This document shows, piece by piece, positions 39,874 to 47,923 of a DNA stretch of 64,000 bases. The stretch spans positions 62,001 through 126,000 of the forward strand of contig NZ_PVNH01000012.1 of NCBI RefSeq assembly GCF_003001955.1, written 5' to 3'. The notes below the pieces were generated by a model. It saw only the letters and a program-made list of their open reading frames with translations, was not told the origin of the DNA and did not search any database. Positions within the stretch are counted from its first letter, which is position 1. Each line of letters opens with the position of its first letter. The translations under genes and the position numbers were made by a program. Source of the stretch: Prauserella shujinwangii. GTDB taxonomy: Bacteria; Actinomycetota; Actinomycetes; Mycobacteriales; Pseudonocardiaceae.

Positions 39874-40721
39874 GCACGGTCGCGGTCGGCGGCGCCCGGC
39901 TCGCCTACGACGAGGCGGGCTCCGGTCCCACCGTGGTGTTCGTCCACGCGGGCTGCGCCGACCGGAGGATGTGGGAGCACCAGTTCCACGCGCTGGCGGA
40001 CACGTACCGCGTCATCCGGTACGACTGGCGCGGGTACGGCGGATCGACCGACGCGGATGGCGACTTCGCCTACCACGAGGACCTGCTCGCGCTGCTGGAC
40101 GCGCTGGACGTCCCGGAGGCCGCGCTCGTCGGCGCCTCCGACGGCGGGCGGACCGCCCTGGACGCCGCGCTGGCCGAGCCCGGCCGGATCGCCGCGCTCG
40201 CGCTGGCCGCACCCGGCCTCTCCGGGCACGAGTGGCCGCCGTCGATGCTGGAGCGCTACCGGCGGCGGGTGCACGACGTGCTGGGCGCCGACCGGCTGAG
40301 CGCCTACCGCCGCGGCGAGGTGGCCGAGATCGACGAGACCGAGCTCGCGGTCTACGCCCGGGCAGAGACGGAGTTCCTGGTCGCCGGGCCGGACCGGTCG
40401 TGGCGCGACCTGCCCGCGGAGGTCTGGCGGCTCGCGCTGGCGATGGACACCGACCTGAACCGGCGGCACTGGTCGCGGCCGCAGCGGCCGGGGAAGCTGC
40501 TGCGGCCACCGGCGAAGGAGCGGCTGGCCGAGGTCACCGTGCCGACGCTCGTGGTGCGCGGGCTGGCCGACGTGCCGGAGATCCAGGAGGTGTCGGTGCT
40601 GCTGGCCGAGCGGATCCCCGGCGCGCGGCGGGTGGACCTGCCCGGCACCGGGCACCTGCCGCCGCTGGAGCGGCCGGAGGATGTCACGGCCGCGCTGCGC
40701 GCGTTCCTGCCGCGCGGCTGA
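39870..40721 (+). CDS. Alpha/beta hydrolase
   Basis: This 283-residue protein has VVFVHAGCADRRMWE and RYDWRGYGGSTDADGDF at the oxyanion side. The elbow reads GASDGGRT, the acidic residue is expected in RGLADVPEIQ, and the His lies in GTGHLPPLERP. The Asp after the Ser in the elbow is less usual but occurs in meta-cleavage-like hydrolases. The substrate is unknown. It ends three bases before the stop of the convergent small membrane protein gene. Confidence 0.87.
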   Translation: MSTVAVGGARLAYDEAGSGPTVVFVHAGCADRRMWEHQFHALADTYRVIRYDWRGYGGSTDADGDFAYHEDLLALLDALDVPEAALVGASDGGRTALDAALAEPGRIAALALAAPGLSGHEWPPSMLERYRRRVHDVLGADRLSAYRRGEVAEIDETELAVYARAETEFLVAGPDRSWRDLPAEVWRLALAMDTDLNRRHWSRPQRPGKLLRPPAKERLAEVTVPTLVVRGLADVPEIQEVSVLLAERIPGARRVDLPGTGHLPPLERPEDVTAALRAFLPRG

Positions 40722-40724
40722 GCC

Positions 40725-41099
40725 TCACCACCACCAGAACAGCCACAGCACCGCGCCTGTCACTCCGAGCACCCCGGCCGCGGCCGCCGCGGCGGCAGGC
40801 CCCCGCGCGCGGTCGGCCACGCGTTGCGCGGCGAGCGCGAGCACGGCACCGATCAGGTGACCGGCCACCGGGACGCCGCCCGGACCCGCCCAGCCCGACA
40901 GCCAGCCCGCGATCTGCGCCCCGAGGAGCACGAGCGCGACCACCGCGAGGCCCGCGGCCAATGACCCGGTGAGCGCGCGCCACCAGCGACCGCGCCGGAC
41001 CCGCCTCGGCTCGGCGGCGCCCGGCGCGTGCGCGTGCAGCTCCACCGTGTCGGCCCCGTCGATGCCGGGCACGTCCGTTCCAGCGTTGTTCCAGTTCAT
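40725..41099 (-). CDS. Small hypothetical membrane protein
   Basis: This 124-residue protein has an acidic/His-containing N-terminus, an Arg-rich patch, and three hydrophobic segments (LTGSLAAGLAVVALVLLGAQ; GHLIGAVLALAAQRV; GVLGVTGAVLWLFWWW). I do not recognise a family. The ATG at 41099 overlaps the stop of the RecB-like nuclease gene, so it is co-transcribed with it, although no functional link is known. Confidence 0.75.
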   Translation of the reverse strand: MNWNNAGTDVPGIDGADTVELHAHAPGAAEPRRVRRGRWWRALTGSLAAGLAVVALVLLGAQIAGWLSGWAGPGGVPVAGHLIGAVLALAAQRVADRARGPAAAAAAAGVLGVTGAVLWLFWWW

Positions 41100-41950
41100 G
41101 GCGCCAGCAGCTCCCAGGAGCGCGCGGCGGGCGCGGCCTGCTGTCCCTCGGCACAGCTGGGCCGGAAGTCGCACCAAGCGCAGCGCCGTCCGGTCCGGGC
41201 GGGGAACAGCTCGTCGGGGTCCCCTCCCGCGGCAAGGGTATCCGTCGCGAGCTGGATCTCGTCGGCCGTCTCCCCCGCGCGGCGCAGCTGCCTGCGCAGG
41301 CTGTCCCCGGTGTGCTCGGCGGCGGCGACCTCGCCGGTCGGCAGGTGGTGCAGCTCGACCCGGCGGCACGGCCTGCGGAGCGTGCGCGCCGCCGCGACCG
41401 CGTACATGGCCAGCGCCTGCGAACCCCTCGCCTCGTACTCGTCGGGCTCCCGCTTGCCGGTCTTGTAGTCGACGATCACGAGCTCGCCGTCCCGCACGTC
41501 GATGCGGTCGGCGCGGCCCTCCACGATCAGCGAGGGCGGGCCCTCGTCGACGCTGACCGGCGCGGAGATCCAGCGTTCGACGCCGATCGGATCGGCCGTG
41601 ACGTCGTGTCGCTCCACGTAGTCGGCCACCCACTGGCGGGCGCGCTCGCGGTAGGCGTCGGCCTGCGCGGCGTCGGCGAAGCCGCCGTCCTGCCACTGCT
41701 CGGTGACGAGCGCGGCCGCCCTGGCCGGGGTGCGCCGGTCGGGCGGCAGGTCGAACAGGGCGCGCAGGGCGTTGTGCACCACCGCGCCGAGCGTGCTGTG
41801 CGCCCACGGGCCGGTGCGCTGCGGCGTCGGCCGGTCGAGGTAGCTCATGCGGAACCGGCGCGGGCAGTCGTCGAACGTCGACAGCCGGGCCGGCGTGACC
41901 TTCGTCAGCCTGCGCGGCTGGACCCCGAAGTCGAACCCGAGCTGCGCCAT
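41096..41950 (-). CDS. RecB/Cas4-like PD-(D/E)XK nuclease with Fe-S Cys motif
   Basis: This 284-residue protein has the nuclease core EGRADRIDVRDGELVIVDYK, then QALAMYAVAA. A Cys in STFDDCPRRF near the N-terminus and three in RCAWCDFRPSC near the C-terminus fit the 4Fe-4S clasp of Cas4, AddB and RecB-family exonucleases. It probably degrades DNA ends or single strands. No cas genes or CRISPR repeats are nearby, so Cas4 function is unlikely. Stand-alone copies are common in actinobacteria. Confidence 0.9.
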   Translation of the reverse strand: MAQLGFDFGVQPRRLTKVTPARLSTFDDCPRRFRMSYLDRPTPQRTGPWAHSTLGAVVHNALRALFDLPPDRRTPARAAALVTEQWQDGGFADAAQADAYRERARQWVADYVERHDVTADPIGVERWISAPVSVDEGPPSLIVEGRADRIDVRDGELVIVDYKTGKREPDEYEARGSQALAMYAVAAARTLRRPCRRVELHHLPTGEVAAAEHTGDSLRRQLRRAGETADEIQLATDTLAAGGDPDELFPARTGRRCAWCDFRPSCAEGQQAAPAARSWELLAP

Positions 41951-42020
41951 GTCTCACCCCCGGTCGGACGGTCCCCCGATCGCTCACCCTACGCACCCGC
42001 CCCGACACCCCCGCACGCCC

Positions 42021-42079
42021 CGGGGGAGCGAGGGAGCTTTACTCCCGTCTGGCGGTAGTAAAGCTCCCTCGCTCCCCCG
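42021..42079. terminator. Palindromic terminator, family B copy 2
   Basis: A perfect 23-base arm pair (42021-42043 and 42057-42079) carries GAGCGAGGGAGCTTTACT in the left arm. The 13-base loop reads CCCGTCTGGCGGT, close to the loop of copy 1. It lies between the co-directional MarC and RecB-like genes. Confidence 0.78.
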
Positions 42080-42090
42080 GCGGGGTGGGG

Positions 42091-42717
42091 TCAGGTGCCG
42101 GCGACGAAGCCGCGGACCGAGTCGGCGATCAGCTGGACGGCGATGGCGGCCAGCAGCAGGCCGGCGATCTTGGCGAGCAGGGTGATGCCGCTCTCCCGGA
42201 TCACCCGGATCACCACGCCGGAGTACCGCATGCACGCCCACAGCACCAGGTGCACGGTCACGATCGCCAGCCCGAGCGCCACGTAGGCGCCGACGTGCCC
42301 GTGCGCCTCGCGGACGAACACGATCGTCGCCGCGATCGCGCCCGGCCCGGCCAGCAGCGGCGTGCCCAGTGGCACGAGCGCGACGTTGACGTCCTCCGCG
42401 GCCTGCGGCTCGGTGCTGCCCCTCCCGGTGAGCAGGTCGAGCGCGATCAGCAGCAACAGCAGCCCGCCCGCGCCCTGCAGCGACGGGATCCCGATGCCCA
42501 GGTAGGCCAGGATCGCCTGCCCCGCCACCGCGAACAGCGTGACCACCAGCAGCGACACGAGCACGGCCTGCCGCGCCGCCCGCGCCCGCGCGGCCGGTGC
42601 CTTGCGGCCCACCAGGCTGAGGAAGACGGGCACGGTCCCGGGCGGATCCATGATCACCACCAGGGTGATGGTCGCCTCGAAGAACAGCGTGACGTCGAAG
42701 TAGTCGGCGACGGTCAC
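42091..42717 (-). CDS. MarC/YhgN-family membrane protein
   Basis: This 208-residue protein has six hydrophobic segments and the MarC family signatures VVIMDPPGTVPVFLSL and PLGTPLLAGPGAIAATIV. Its transport role is unproven, and the old link to multiple antibiotic resistance does not hold generally. The GTG start at 42717 overlaps the PHP phosphoesterase stop (GTGA), so it is the second gene of that unit. Confidence 0.92.
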   Translation of the reverse strand: MTVADYFDVTLFFEATITLVVIMDPPGTVPVFLSLVGRKAPAARARAARQAVLVSLLVVTLFAVAGQAILAYLGIGIPSLQGAGGLLLLLIALDLLTGRGSTEPQAAEDVNVALVPLGTPLLAGPGAIAATIVFVREAHGHVGAYVALGLAIVTVHLVLWACMRYSGVVIRVIRESGITLLAKIAGLLLAAIAVQLIADSVRGFVAGT

Positions 42718-43580
42718 GCCCGGCCCACCTGCACCGCCGCACCGGTGGCCCGCTCGGTCAGCGCCTCGAACTGCTCGGGGTCGGTCGTCTCCTGGCCGAG
42801 CCCGATCGTCTTGTTGGTGCCGTGGTAGTCACTGGACCCGGTGCGGAGCAGGTCGAGCTGCTTCGCCAGGTCCCGCAGTGCGGCCCTCGCCGCGTCGTCG
42901 TGGTTCGGGTGGTCGACCTCCAGCCCGGCGAGGCCGCGCTCGGCGAGCGCGGCGATGACCTCCGCCGTCACCGTCGGCCCCCGGGAGGAGGCGAACGGGT
43001 GCGCCAGCACGGTCACCCCGCCCGCGTCGCGGATCATGTCGATCGCGGCCTCGACCGGGGTGTCCGCCCGCGGCACGTAGTAGCCGCGGCCGTTGCCGAG
43101 GAACGTCGCGAACGCCTCGTCCACGGTCTCCACCAGGCCCGCCCGCACCAGCGCCTGCGCCAGGTGCGGGCGGCCGGCAGGCGCGTCCGGGTCCAGCAGG
43201 CCCATGATCTCGTCCGGGTCCACCGGCAGCCCGTCCTCCGCCATCCGCGCCGCCATCGCGCGCAGCCGCCTGCGGCGCTCCACCCGCAGCCGCTGCTGCT
43301 CGGCGACCAGCGTGGGCGACGTGGGATCGAACAGGTAGGCCAGCAGGTGCACGCTCACCCGCCTGCCGCCCGCACCCACCGACTCGCACGACAGCTCGGC
43401 CCCGGGCACGAGCCGCAGCCCGGGCGGGAGCGCCTGGATCGCGGGCTGCCAGCCCGCGGTCGTGTCGTGGTCGGTGAGGGCGACGACGTCGAGACCGGCG
43501 CGGAACGCGGCCTCGACCAGCTCGGCGGGACTGTCCGTCCCGTCCGAGACCGTGGAATGGGTATGCAGGTCGATGCGCAC
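42714..43580 (-). CDS. PHP-domain phosphoesterase (RNase AM/TrpH-like)
   Basis: This 288-residue protein has the PHP metal motifs DLHTHSTVSDGT, ALTDHDTTAGW, PGAELSCE, VLAHPFA and SSDYHG. The family includes YciV/RNase AM, which acts on 5'-phosphorylated RNA ends and 3',5'-nucleoside bisphosphates (family knowledge). It is cytoplasmic. The GTG at 43580 is the first start in the frame. It precedes marC with a four-base overlap. Confidence 0.92.
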   Translation of the reverse strand: MRIDLHTHSTVSDGTDSPAELVEAAFRAGLDVVALTDHDTTAGWQPAIQALPPGLRLVPGAELSCESVGAGGRRVSVHLLAYLFDPTSPTLVAEQQRLRVERRRRLRAMAARMAEDGLPVDPDEIMGLLDPDAPAGRPHLAQALVRAGLVETVDEAFATFLGNGRGYYVPRADTPVEAAIDMIRDAGGVTVLAHPFASSRGPTVTAEVIAALAERGLAGLEVDHPNHDDAARAALRDLAKQLDLLRTGSSDYHGTNKTIGLGQETTDPEQFEALTERATGAAVQVGRA

Positions 43581-43613
43581 CCCGCCATTCTCCGACGGCG
43601 GTGCGCGGCGCGA

Positions 43614-44174
43614 TCAGCCGACCATCTTCTTCCCGCGCGCCGCCCGCTGGGCCTTGATCATGGAGAAGCGCTCGGCCTGCTTCTGCTTGTCACCGAAGAC
43701 CAGCTCGGAGATCGTGTCGTAGAAGTCCTCCGGCCGGGGCAGGTAGCTGATGCGGTTGAGCGCCTGGATCTGCCCCGCCGACTCGACGACCATCGTGCCG
43801 TAGCCGAACATGCGGCCCCAGAAGGACCGCTCGTAGGTGAGGTCGGTGACCTTCGTGATCGGCATCATCAGGACCTTCGTGGTCCACACCCCGGTGGTCA
43901 TGATGAACCGCTTGTCGGTGACCACCAGCCGTTCCACCCACCACTCGATGACCTGGTAGGCGAAGCGGAGCACCACGAACAGCGCCGCGTACCACAGCAC
44001 GTTCTGCAGCACCCACATCGCGGGCGGCAGGATGTACGAGACCATGACGCAGATCGCGATCAGCGCGACGGCCTCGAACATGTCCCAGATCAGGCACGCC
44101 CAGTGCCTGCGGATGCGGATGACCCTCCGCTCCGTGTCGAGCAGATACTCGTCGGGGTCGCGCGGCGCGAACAT
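43614..44174 (-). CDS. Membrane-anchored PH-like (bPH2/DUF304) domain protein
   Basis: This 186-residue protein has an N-terminal DEYLLDTERRVIRIRRHW strand, then two membrane helices (~32-50 and ~55-75). A bacterial PH-like domain follows with LVVTDKRFIMTTGVWTTKV and ITKVTDLTYERSF, and a Lys-rich tail. The function is unknown; such proteins attach to the inner face of the membrane. A 53-residue membrane peptide is encoded 20 bases upstream on the same strand. Confidence 0.9.
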   Translation of the reverse strand: MFAPRDPDEYLLDTERRVIRIRRHWACLIWDMFEAVALIAICVMVSYILPPAMWVLQNVLWYAALFVVLRFAYQVIEWWVERLVVTDKRFIMTTGVWTTKVLMMPITKVTDLTYERSFWGRMFGYGTMVVESAGQIQALNRISYLPRPEDFYDTISELVFGDKQKQAERFSMIKAQRAARGKKMVG

Positions 44175-44193
44175 ACGCTAAGGCTAACCCCTG

Positions 44194-44355
44194 TCAGCTG
44201 AACACGTTGCTCACGAACGTGATGACCGACTCGGCCGCGTCGCGGAGGAAGCCGATGATGTTGTTCACGAGGCCCGCCGCGTTTCCTGGTTGGGCGATCA
44301 CGAAGAAGAGGACCAACGCGATACCAGCGATTGTCGCAAGCTTTTTCGCGTTCAC
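44194..44355 (-). CDS. Small 53-residue membrane peptide
   Basis: GTG at 44355 opens a 53-codon frame: a basic start NAKKLATIAGIAL, one hydrophobic segment with VLFFVIAQPGNAA, then an amphipathic part NNIIGFLRDAAESVITFV. Codon use is more A/T-rich (AAA, CTT, ACA, ATT) than its neighbours. The ribosome site (GAGACGGG, ~12 bases upstream) is weak. The amino-acid pattern (short membrane helix then amphipathic helix) supports a real peptide. It is on the same strand as the PH-domain gene. Confidence 0.6.
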   Translation of the reverse strand: MNAKKLATIAGIALVLFFVIAQPGNAAGLVNNIIGFLRDAAESVITFVSNVFS

Positions 44356-44491
44356 GGCGATCAATCCCGTCTCTCGAGTGCAGACCTGTCCGGCAAGGTG
44401 CCACTAAGTTTGTACCGCACTGCACAGCGTTACGGGAGGAAAGTCCGTCGCTTGGGTCAGTAGACAGCGGAAATCACATTCGATAACTACC

Positions 44492-44509
44492 CTCCGTGAT
44501 CACACGGAG
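44492..44509. promoter_or_regulatory. Inverted repeat upstream of P450 gene
   Basis: CTCCGTG-ATCA-CACGGAG is a perfect 7+7 inverted repeat, 66 bases before the P450 ATG in the 219-base divergent gap. It is a good operator candidate. No adjacent regulator gene indicates which protein binds it. The rest of the gap shows no other feature that I can name. Confidence 0.45.
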
Positions 44510-44574
44510 CCGTTGTCCGCCACACGCTCCGGTCAGGGCTCCATCCGGGGCCCGGTCTCGGGCACAGTGGGAGC

Positions 44575-45810
44575 ATGACCGGTGCCGCCGCCGACACAGC
44601 CGACGAGGACTTCGTCTTCAACCCGTTCGCCCCGGGCTTCACCGACGACCCGTACCCGCACTACCGCGAGGTGCGCGAACGCGTCCCGGTGCACCACCAC
44701 CCGCTCGGGTTCTGGCTGCTCTCGCGGTACGCGGACGTGTCCGCACTGCTGCGGGCTGGCCTTTCCGTCGACGCGCGGCACGCCACTCCCGGTCCGCTCG
44801 GGCAACTCTACGAGGAGCTCGGCGCGGACCTCGGCGACCGGCGCGCGGGCGGGATGTCAATGCTCGACAAGGACCCGCCCGACCACACCCGGCTGCGGCG
44901 GCTGGTGTCGAAGGCGTTCACCCCGCGCGCGGTCGAGGCGCTGACCCCCGGGGTCGACACCCTCGTCGACGAGGCGCTCGACCGGATCGCCGACGCGGGT
45001 TCCGCCGACCTCGTCGAGGCGCTGGCGTTCCCGCTGCCGTTCGCCGTCATCTCGCGGATGCTCGGGATGCCGCCCGCCGACCACGAGCGGCTCCGCGGCC
45101 TCACCGGCCTGCTGGTCCGCTCGCTGGAGCCGGTCACCGAACCCGACGTGGTGCGCGCCATCGCGGCCGCCGACGCGGAGCTCACCGCGATGACGGCCGA
45201 CGTGGTGGCGTGGAAGCGCGAGCACCCCGCCGACGACCTGCTGACCGCGCTGATCACGGCCGAGGACAACGGTGACGTGCTCGGCGACGACGAGCTCGTC
45301 GCCCAGGTCGTGCTGCTGTACGTCGCCGGGCACGAGACCACGGTGAACCTCATCGCGGGCGGCACGCTGGCGCTGCTGCGCCACCCGGACCAGCTCGCCG
45401 CGCTGCGCGCGGACCCCGGGCTGATCGGCAACGCCGTCGAGGAGCTGCTGCGTTACGACAGCCCCGTGCAGAGCAGCAGGCGGATCACGCTGGCGCCGTA
45501 CCGCGTGGGCGACCGGGAGATCCCGGCCGGCTCGTTCGTACTCGCCAACCTCGCCGGCGCCAACCGCGACCCCGCTTTCTTCGGCACCGACGCCGACGAG
45601 CTGCGGCTCGGCCGGCCCGACGCCCGCCAGCACCTGTCGTTCGGCGGCGGCCCGCACCACTGCCTCGGCGCCGCGCTCGCCAGGCTGGAGGCCAGGACGG
45701 CCATCGGCGGGCTCGTGCGGCGCTTCCCCGGCCTCGCGCTCGACGGGGAGGTCGCCTGGAACGGCCGCATCAACCTGCGCGGCCCCGAACGGCTCCCGGT
45801 GCGGGTGTGA
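44575..45810 (+). CDS. Cytochrome P450
   Basis: This 411-residue soluble bacterial P450 has the I-helix motif AGHETTVNL, the K-helix ExxR in EELLRYDSPVQ, and the heme site FGGGPHHCLGAALARLE with the thiolate Cys363. The second position of the heme motif is G-G-P-H-H rather than G-x-x-x-R, a variant seen in several actinomycete families. Its redox partners are not encoded nearby and its substrate cannot be inferred. The stop overlaps the NUDIX gene (GTGA). Confidence 0.95.
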   Translation: MTGAAADTADEDFVFNPFAPGFTDDPYPHYREVRERVPVHHHPLGFWLLSRYADVSALLRAGLSVDARHATPGPLGQLYEELGADLGDRRAGGMSMLDKDPPDHTRLRRLVSKAFTPRAVEALTPGVDTLVDEALDRIADAGSADLVEALAFPLPFAVISRMLGMPPADHERLRGLTGLLVRSLEPVTEPDVVRAIAAADAELTAMTADVVAWKREHPADDLLTALITAEDNGDVLGDDELVAQVVLLYVAGHETTVNLIAGGTLALLRHPDQLAALRADPGLIGNAVEELLRYDSPVQSSRRITLAPYRVGDREIPAGSFVLANLAGANRDPAFFGTDADELRLGRPDARQHLSFGGGPHHCLGAALARLEARTAIGGLVRRFPGLALDGEVAWNGRINLRGPERLPVRV

Positions 45811-46205
45811 GCACCGTGCGCTGCGTCGGCGCGATCGTGCACGACGACGCGGGCAGGCTGCTGCTGATCCAGCGGGCACACGAGCCGGCCAGGGGAAGGT
45901 GGTCACTGCCGGGCGGGCGGGTCGAGGCCGGGGAGTCCGACCCCGACGCCGTCGTGCGGGAGCTGCGGGAGGAGACCGGGCTGAGCGTACGACCGGGCCC
46001 GCTGGTCGGCAGCGTCGCGCGCGGGCCGTACGAGATCTTCGACTACGCCTGCGAGGTCGCGGGCGGCAGGCTCACCGCGGCGGACGACGCCGCCGACGCC
46101 CGCTGGGTCGACGCGGCCACGTTCGCCGCCATGGAGCGCGCGGGCGAGCTCACCGACGGCCTGGCGGGCACGCTCCGTGCCTGGAACGCCCTCCCCCGCA
46201 CCTGA
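45807..46205 (+). CDS. NUDIX hydrolase
   Basis: This 132-residue protein has the Nudix box, beginning GRVEAGESDPDAVVRELREE and ending TGL, preceded by RGRWSLPGG. It hydrolyses a nucleoside diphosphate linked to some other moiety; the exact substrate is unknown. The GTG start overlaps the P450 stop, and the gene is convergent with the acyl-CoA ligase gene 28 bases away. Confidence 0.93.
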   Translation: MSTVRCVGAIVHDDAGRLLLIQRAHEPARGRWSLPGGRVEAGESDPDAVVRELREETGLSVRPGPLVGSVARGPYEIFDYACEVAGGRLTAADDAADARWVDAATFAAMERAGELTDGLAGTLRAWNALPRT

Positions 46206-46233
46206 CCTGCGCCGGGACGATCGGCTCCGCCGC

Positions 46234-47859
46234 TCAGCCCTGGACGCGGTTGGCGTGCCCTGCCCACTCGCGTTCGCGCAGCTGGAACTTCTGGATCTTG
46301 CCGGTCGACGTCTTCGGCAGCTCGGCCACGAACTCCACGGCGTCCGGCACCTTGTAGCGGGCGATCCGCGCGCGGGCGTGCTCCCGCAGCGCCTCGGCGT
46401 CCACCGACTCGCCCGGCCTGGTCACCACGTAGGCCTTCGGCCGCTCGCCCCACTTCTCGTCCGGGACGCCGACGACGGCCACCTCGTGCACGGCGGGATG
46501 CGAGTCCAGCGCCGCCTCGACCTCGATCGTCGAGATGTTCTCCCCGCCGGAGACGATGATGTCCTTCGCCCGGTCGCGCAGCTCGACATAGCCGTCGGGA
46601 TGCCACACGCCCAGGTCGCCGGAGTGGAACCAGCCGCCCCGGAACGCCTTCGCGGTGGCCTCCGGGTCGGCGAAATACCCGGACATCACGTTGTTGCCGC
46701 GCATGACGACCTCGCCCATGGTGGCGCCGTCGCGCGGCACGTCCCGCATCTCGTCGTCCACCACGCGCACACCGTCGGTGACGACCATCCCGACCCCCTG
46801 CCGCGCCAGCAGCGCGCTGCGCCGCTCCACGTCGAGCCGCGCCCAGCCGTCCTGCCACTCGCACACCGTGTACGGGCCGTAGGTCTCGGTGAGCCCGTAG
46901 ACGTGCACCAGCCGCGCTCCCAGCGCCGACATCCGCCGGATGACCGTGGGGCTCGGCGGGGCACCCGCGGTCGTCACCACCACCTCCCGGTCGAGCGGGT
47001 GCGCGGCCTCGTGCCCGGTGATCGTGTTCAGCACGGTCGGCGCGCCGTTGAGGTGGGTGATGCCCTCGGTGTCCAGCAGCCGCCAGATCTCGGCGCCGTC
47101 GACCGCGCGCAGGCACACGTGCGTGCCGCCTGCCGCCGTGACGCCCCAGGTGGTGCACCAGCCGTTGCAGTGGAACATCGGCAGCGTCCACAGGTAGCGC
47201 GACTCGGTGGTGTGCCGGGAGTGGATCACCTCGGCGAGCGCGTTCAGGTACGCGCCCCGGTGGTGGTACATCACGCCCTTGGGCCTGCCCGTCGTGCCGG
47301 ACGTGTAGTTGATCGAGATGGTGGCGCGCTCGTCGGCCACCGTCCACGGCAGTGGCTCGTCCGGCCCGGCGCCGCCCCTGGCGAGCAGGTCGGCGTAGGA
47401 GATGCCGCCGACGGCGGGGTCCGGTCGCGCGCCGGAGACCGGGTCGGTGACCGTGACGATCTCGCCGACCGGGGCGTCCGCGGGCACGGAGCCGTGCAAC
47501 GCCGCGTCCACCACCAGCACCTTCGCGCCGGAGTGCGCGAGGATGTAGTGGATCTCGGCGGGAGCCAGCCGCGTGTTCACGGCGACCAGCACGCCACCGG
47601 CCAGCGGCACGGCGAAGTGGGCGACGAGCATCTCGGGAATGTTCGGCAGCAGGTAGGCGACGCGGTCCCCGGGCTCGACCCCGGAGGCGCGCAGCGCGTG
47701 GGCCACCCGCGTGGCCTCGGCCGCGAAGTCGCGGTAGCCGATGCGCCGGTCACCGTGGACGATCGCGGTCTTGTCGCCGAACACCTCGGCGGAACGCTCC
47801 AGAAAGGACAGCGGGGTGAGCGGCGTGTACCAGGTCTCGGGTTCGGGTGTGGCGCCCAT
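46234..47859 (-). CDS. AMP-binding acyl-CoA synthetase
   Basis: This 541-residue ANL-superfamily ligase has the P-loop motif NYTSGTTGRPKGVMYHHRG, the aromatic motif HVYGLTETYGPYT, the hinge region ELRDRAKDIIVSGGENIST and the catalytic Lys in PKTSTGKIQKFQLR. It activates a carboxylic acid to acyl-AMP and then acyl-CoA. The chain length is not readable, but the ethanolamine-like PPM loops suggest a medium or short substrate. The ATG at 47859 follows GGATGGGGTG; GTG at 47892 is an alternative start. Confidence 0.92.
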   Translation of the reverse strand: MGATPEPETWYTPLTPLSFLERSAEVFGDKTAIVHGDRRIGYRDFAAEATRVAHALRASGVEPGDRVAYLLPNIPEMLVAHFAVPLAGGVLVAVNTRLAPAEIHYILAHSGAKVLVVDAALHGSVPADAPVGEIVTVTDPVSGARPDPAVGGISYADLLARGGAGPDEPLPWTVADERATISINYTSGTTGRPKGVMYHHRGAYLNALAEVIHSRHTTESRYLWTLPMFHCNGWCTTWGVTAAGGTHVCLRAVDGAEIWRLLDTEGITHLNGAPTVLNTITGHEAAHPLDREVVVTTAGAPPSPTVIRRMSALGARLVHVYGLTETYGPYTVCEWQDGWARLDVERRSALLARQGVGMVVTDGVRVVDDEMRDVPRDGATMGEVVMRGNNVMSGYFADPEATAKAFRGGWFHSGDLGVWHPDGYVELRDRAKDIIVSGGENISTIEVEAALDSHPAVHEVAVVGVPDEKWGERPKAYVVTRPGESVDAEALREHARARIARYKVPDAVEFVAELPKTSTGKIQKFQLREREWAGHANRVQG

Positions 47860-47923
47860 CACCCCATCCTCGCCACCGCCCGCGCGGCTCACAATCTCCG
47901 GCTGGAGACCGGGTCCCGGGATC

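Noticed and set aside
41096-41950. Cas4 of a CRISPR system
   Set aside because: The nuclease and Cys motifs fit Cas4-like proteins, but no repeats and no other cas genes are in the window. Stand-alone RecB-like nucleases explain it.
44160-44190. Second iron box around AAGGCTAACC between the PH-domain gene and the small peptide gene
   Set aside because: Only one half-site matches. Overall agreement with the IdeR consensus is about 12 of 19 and neither neighbour has an iron-related function.
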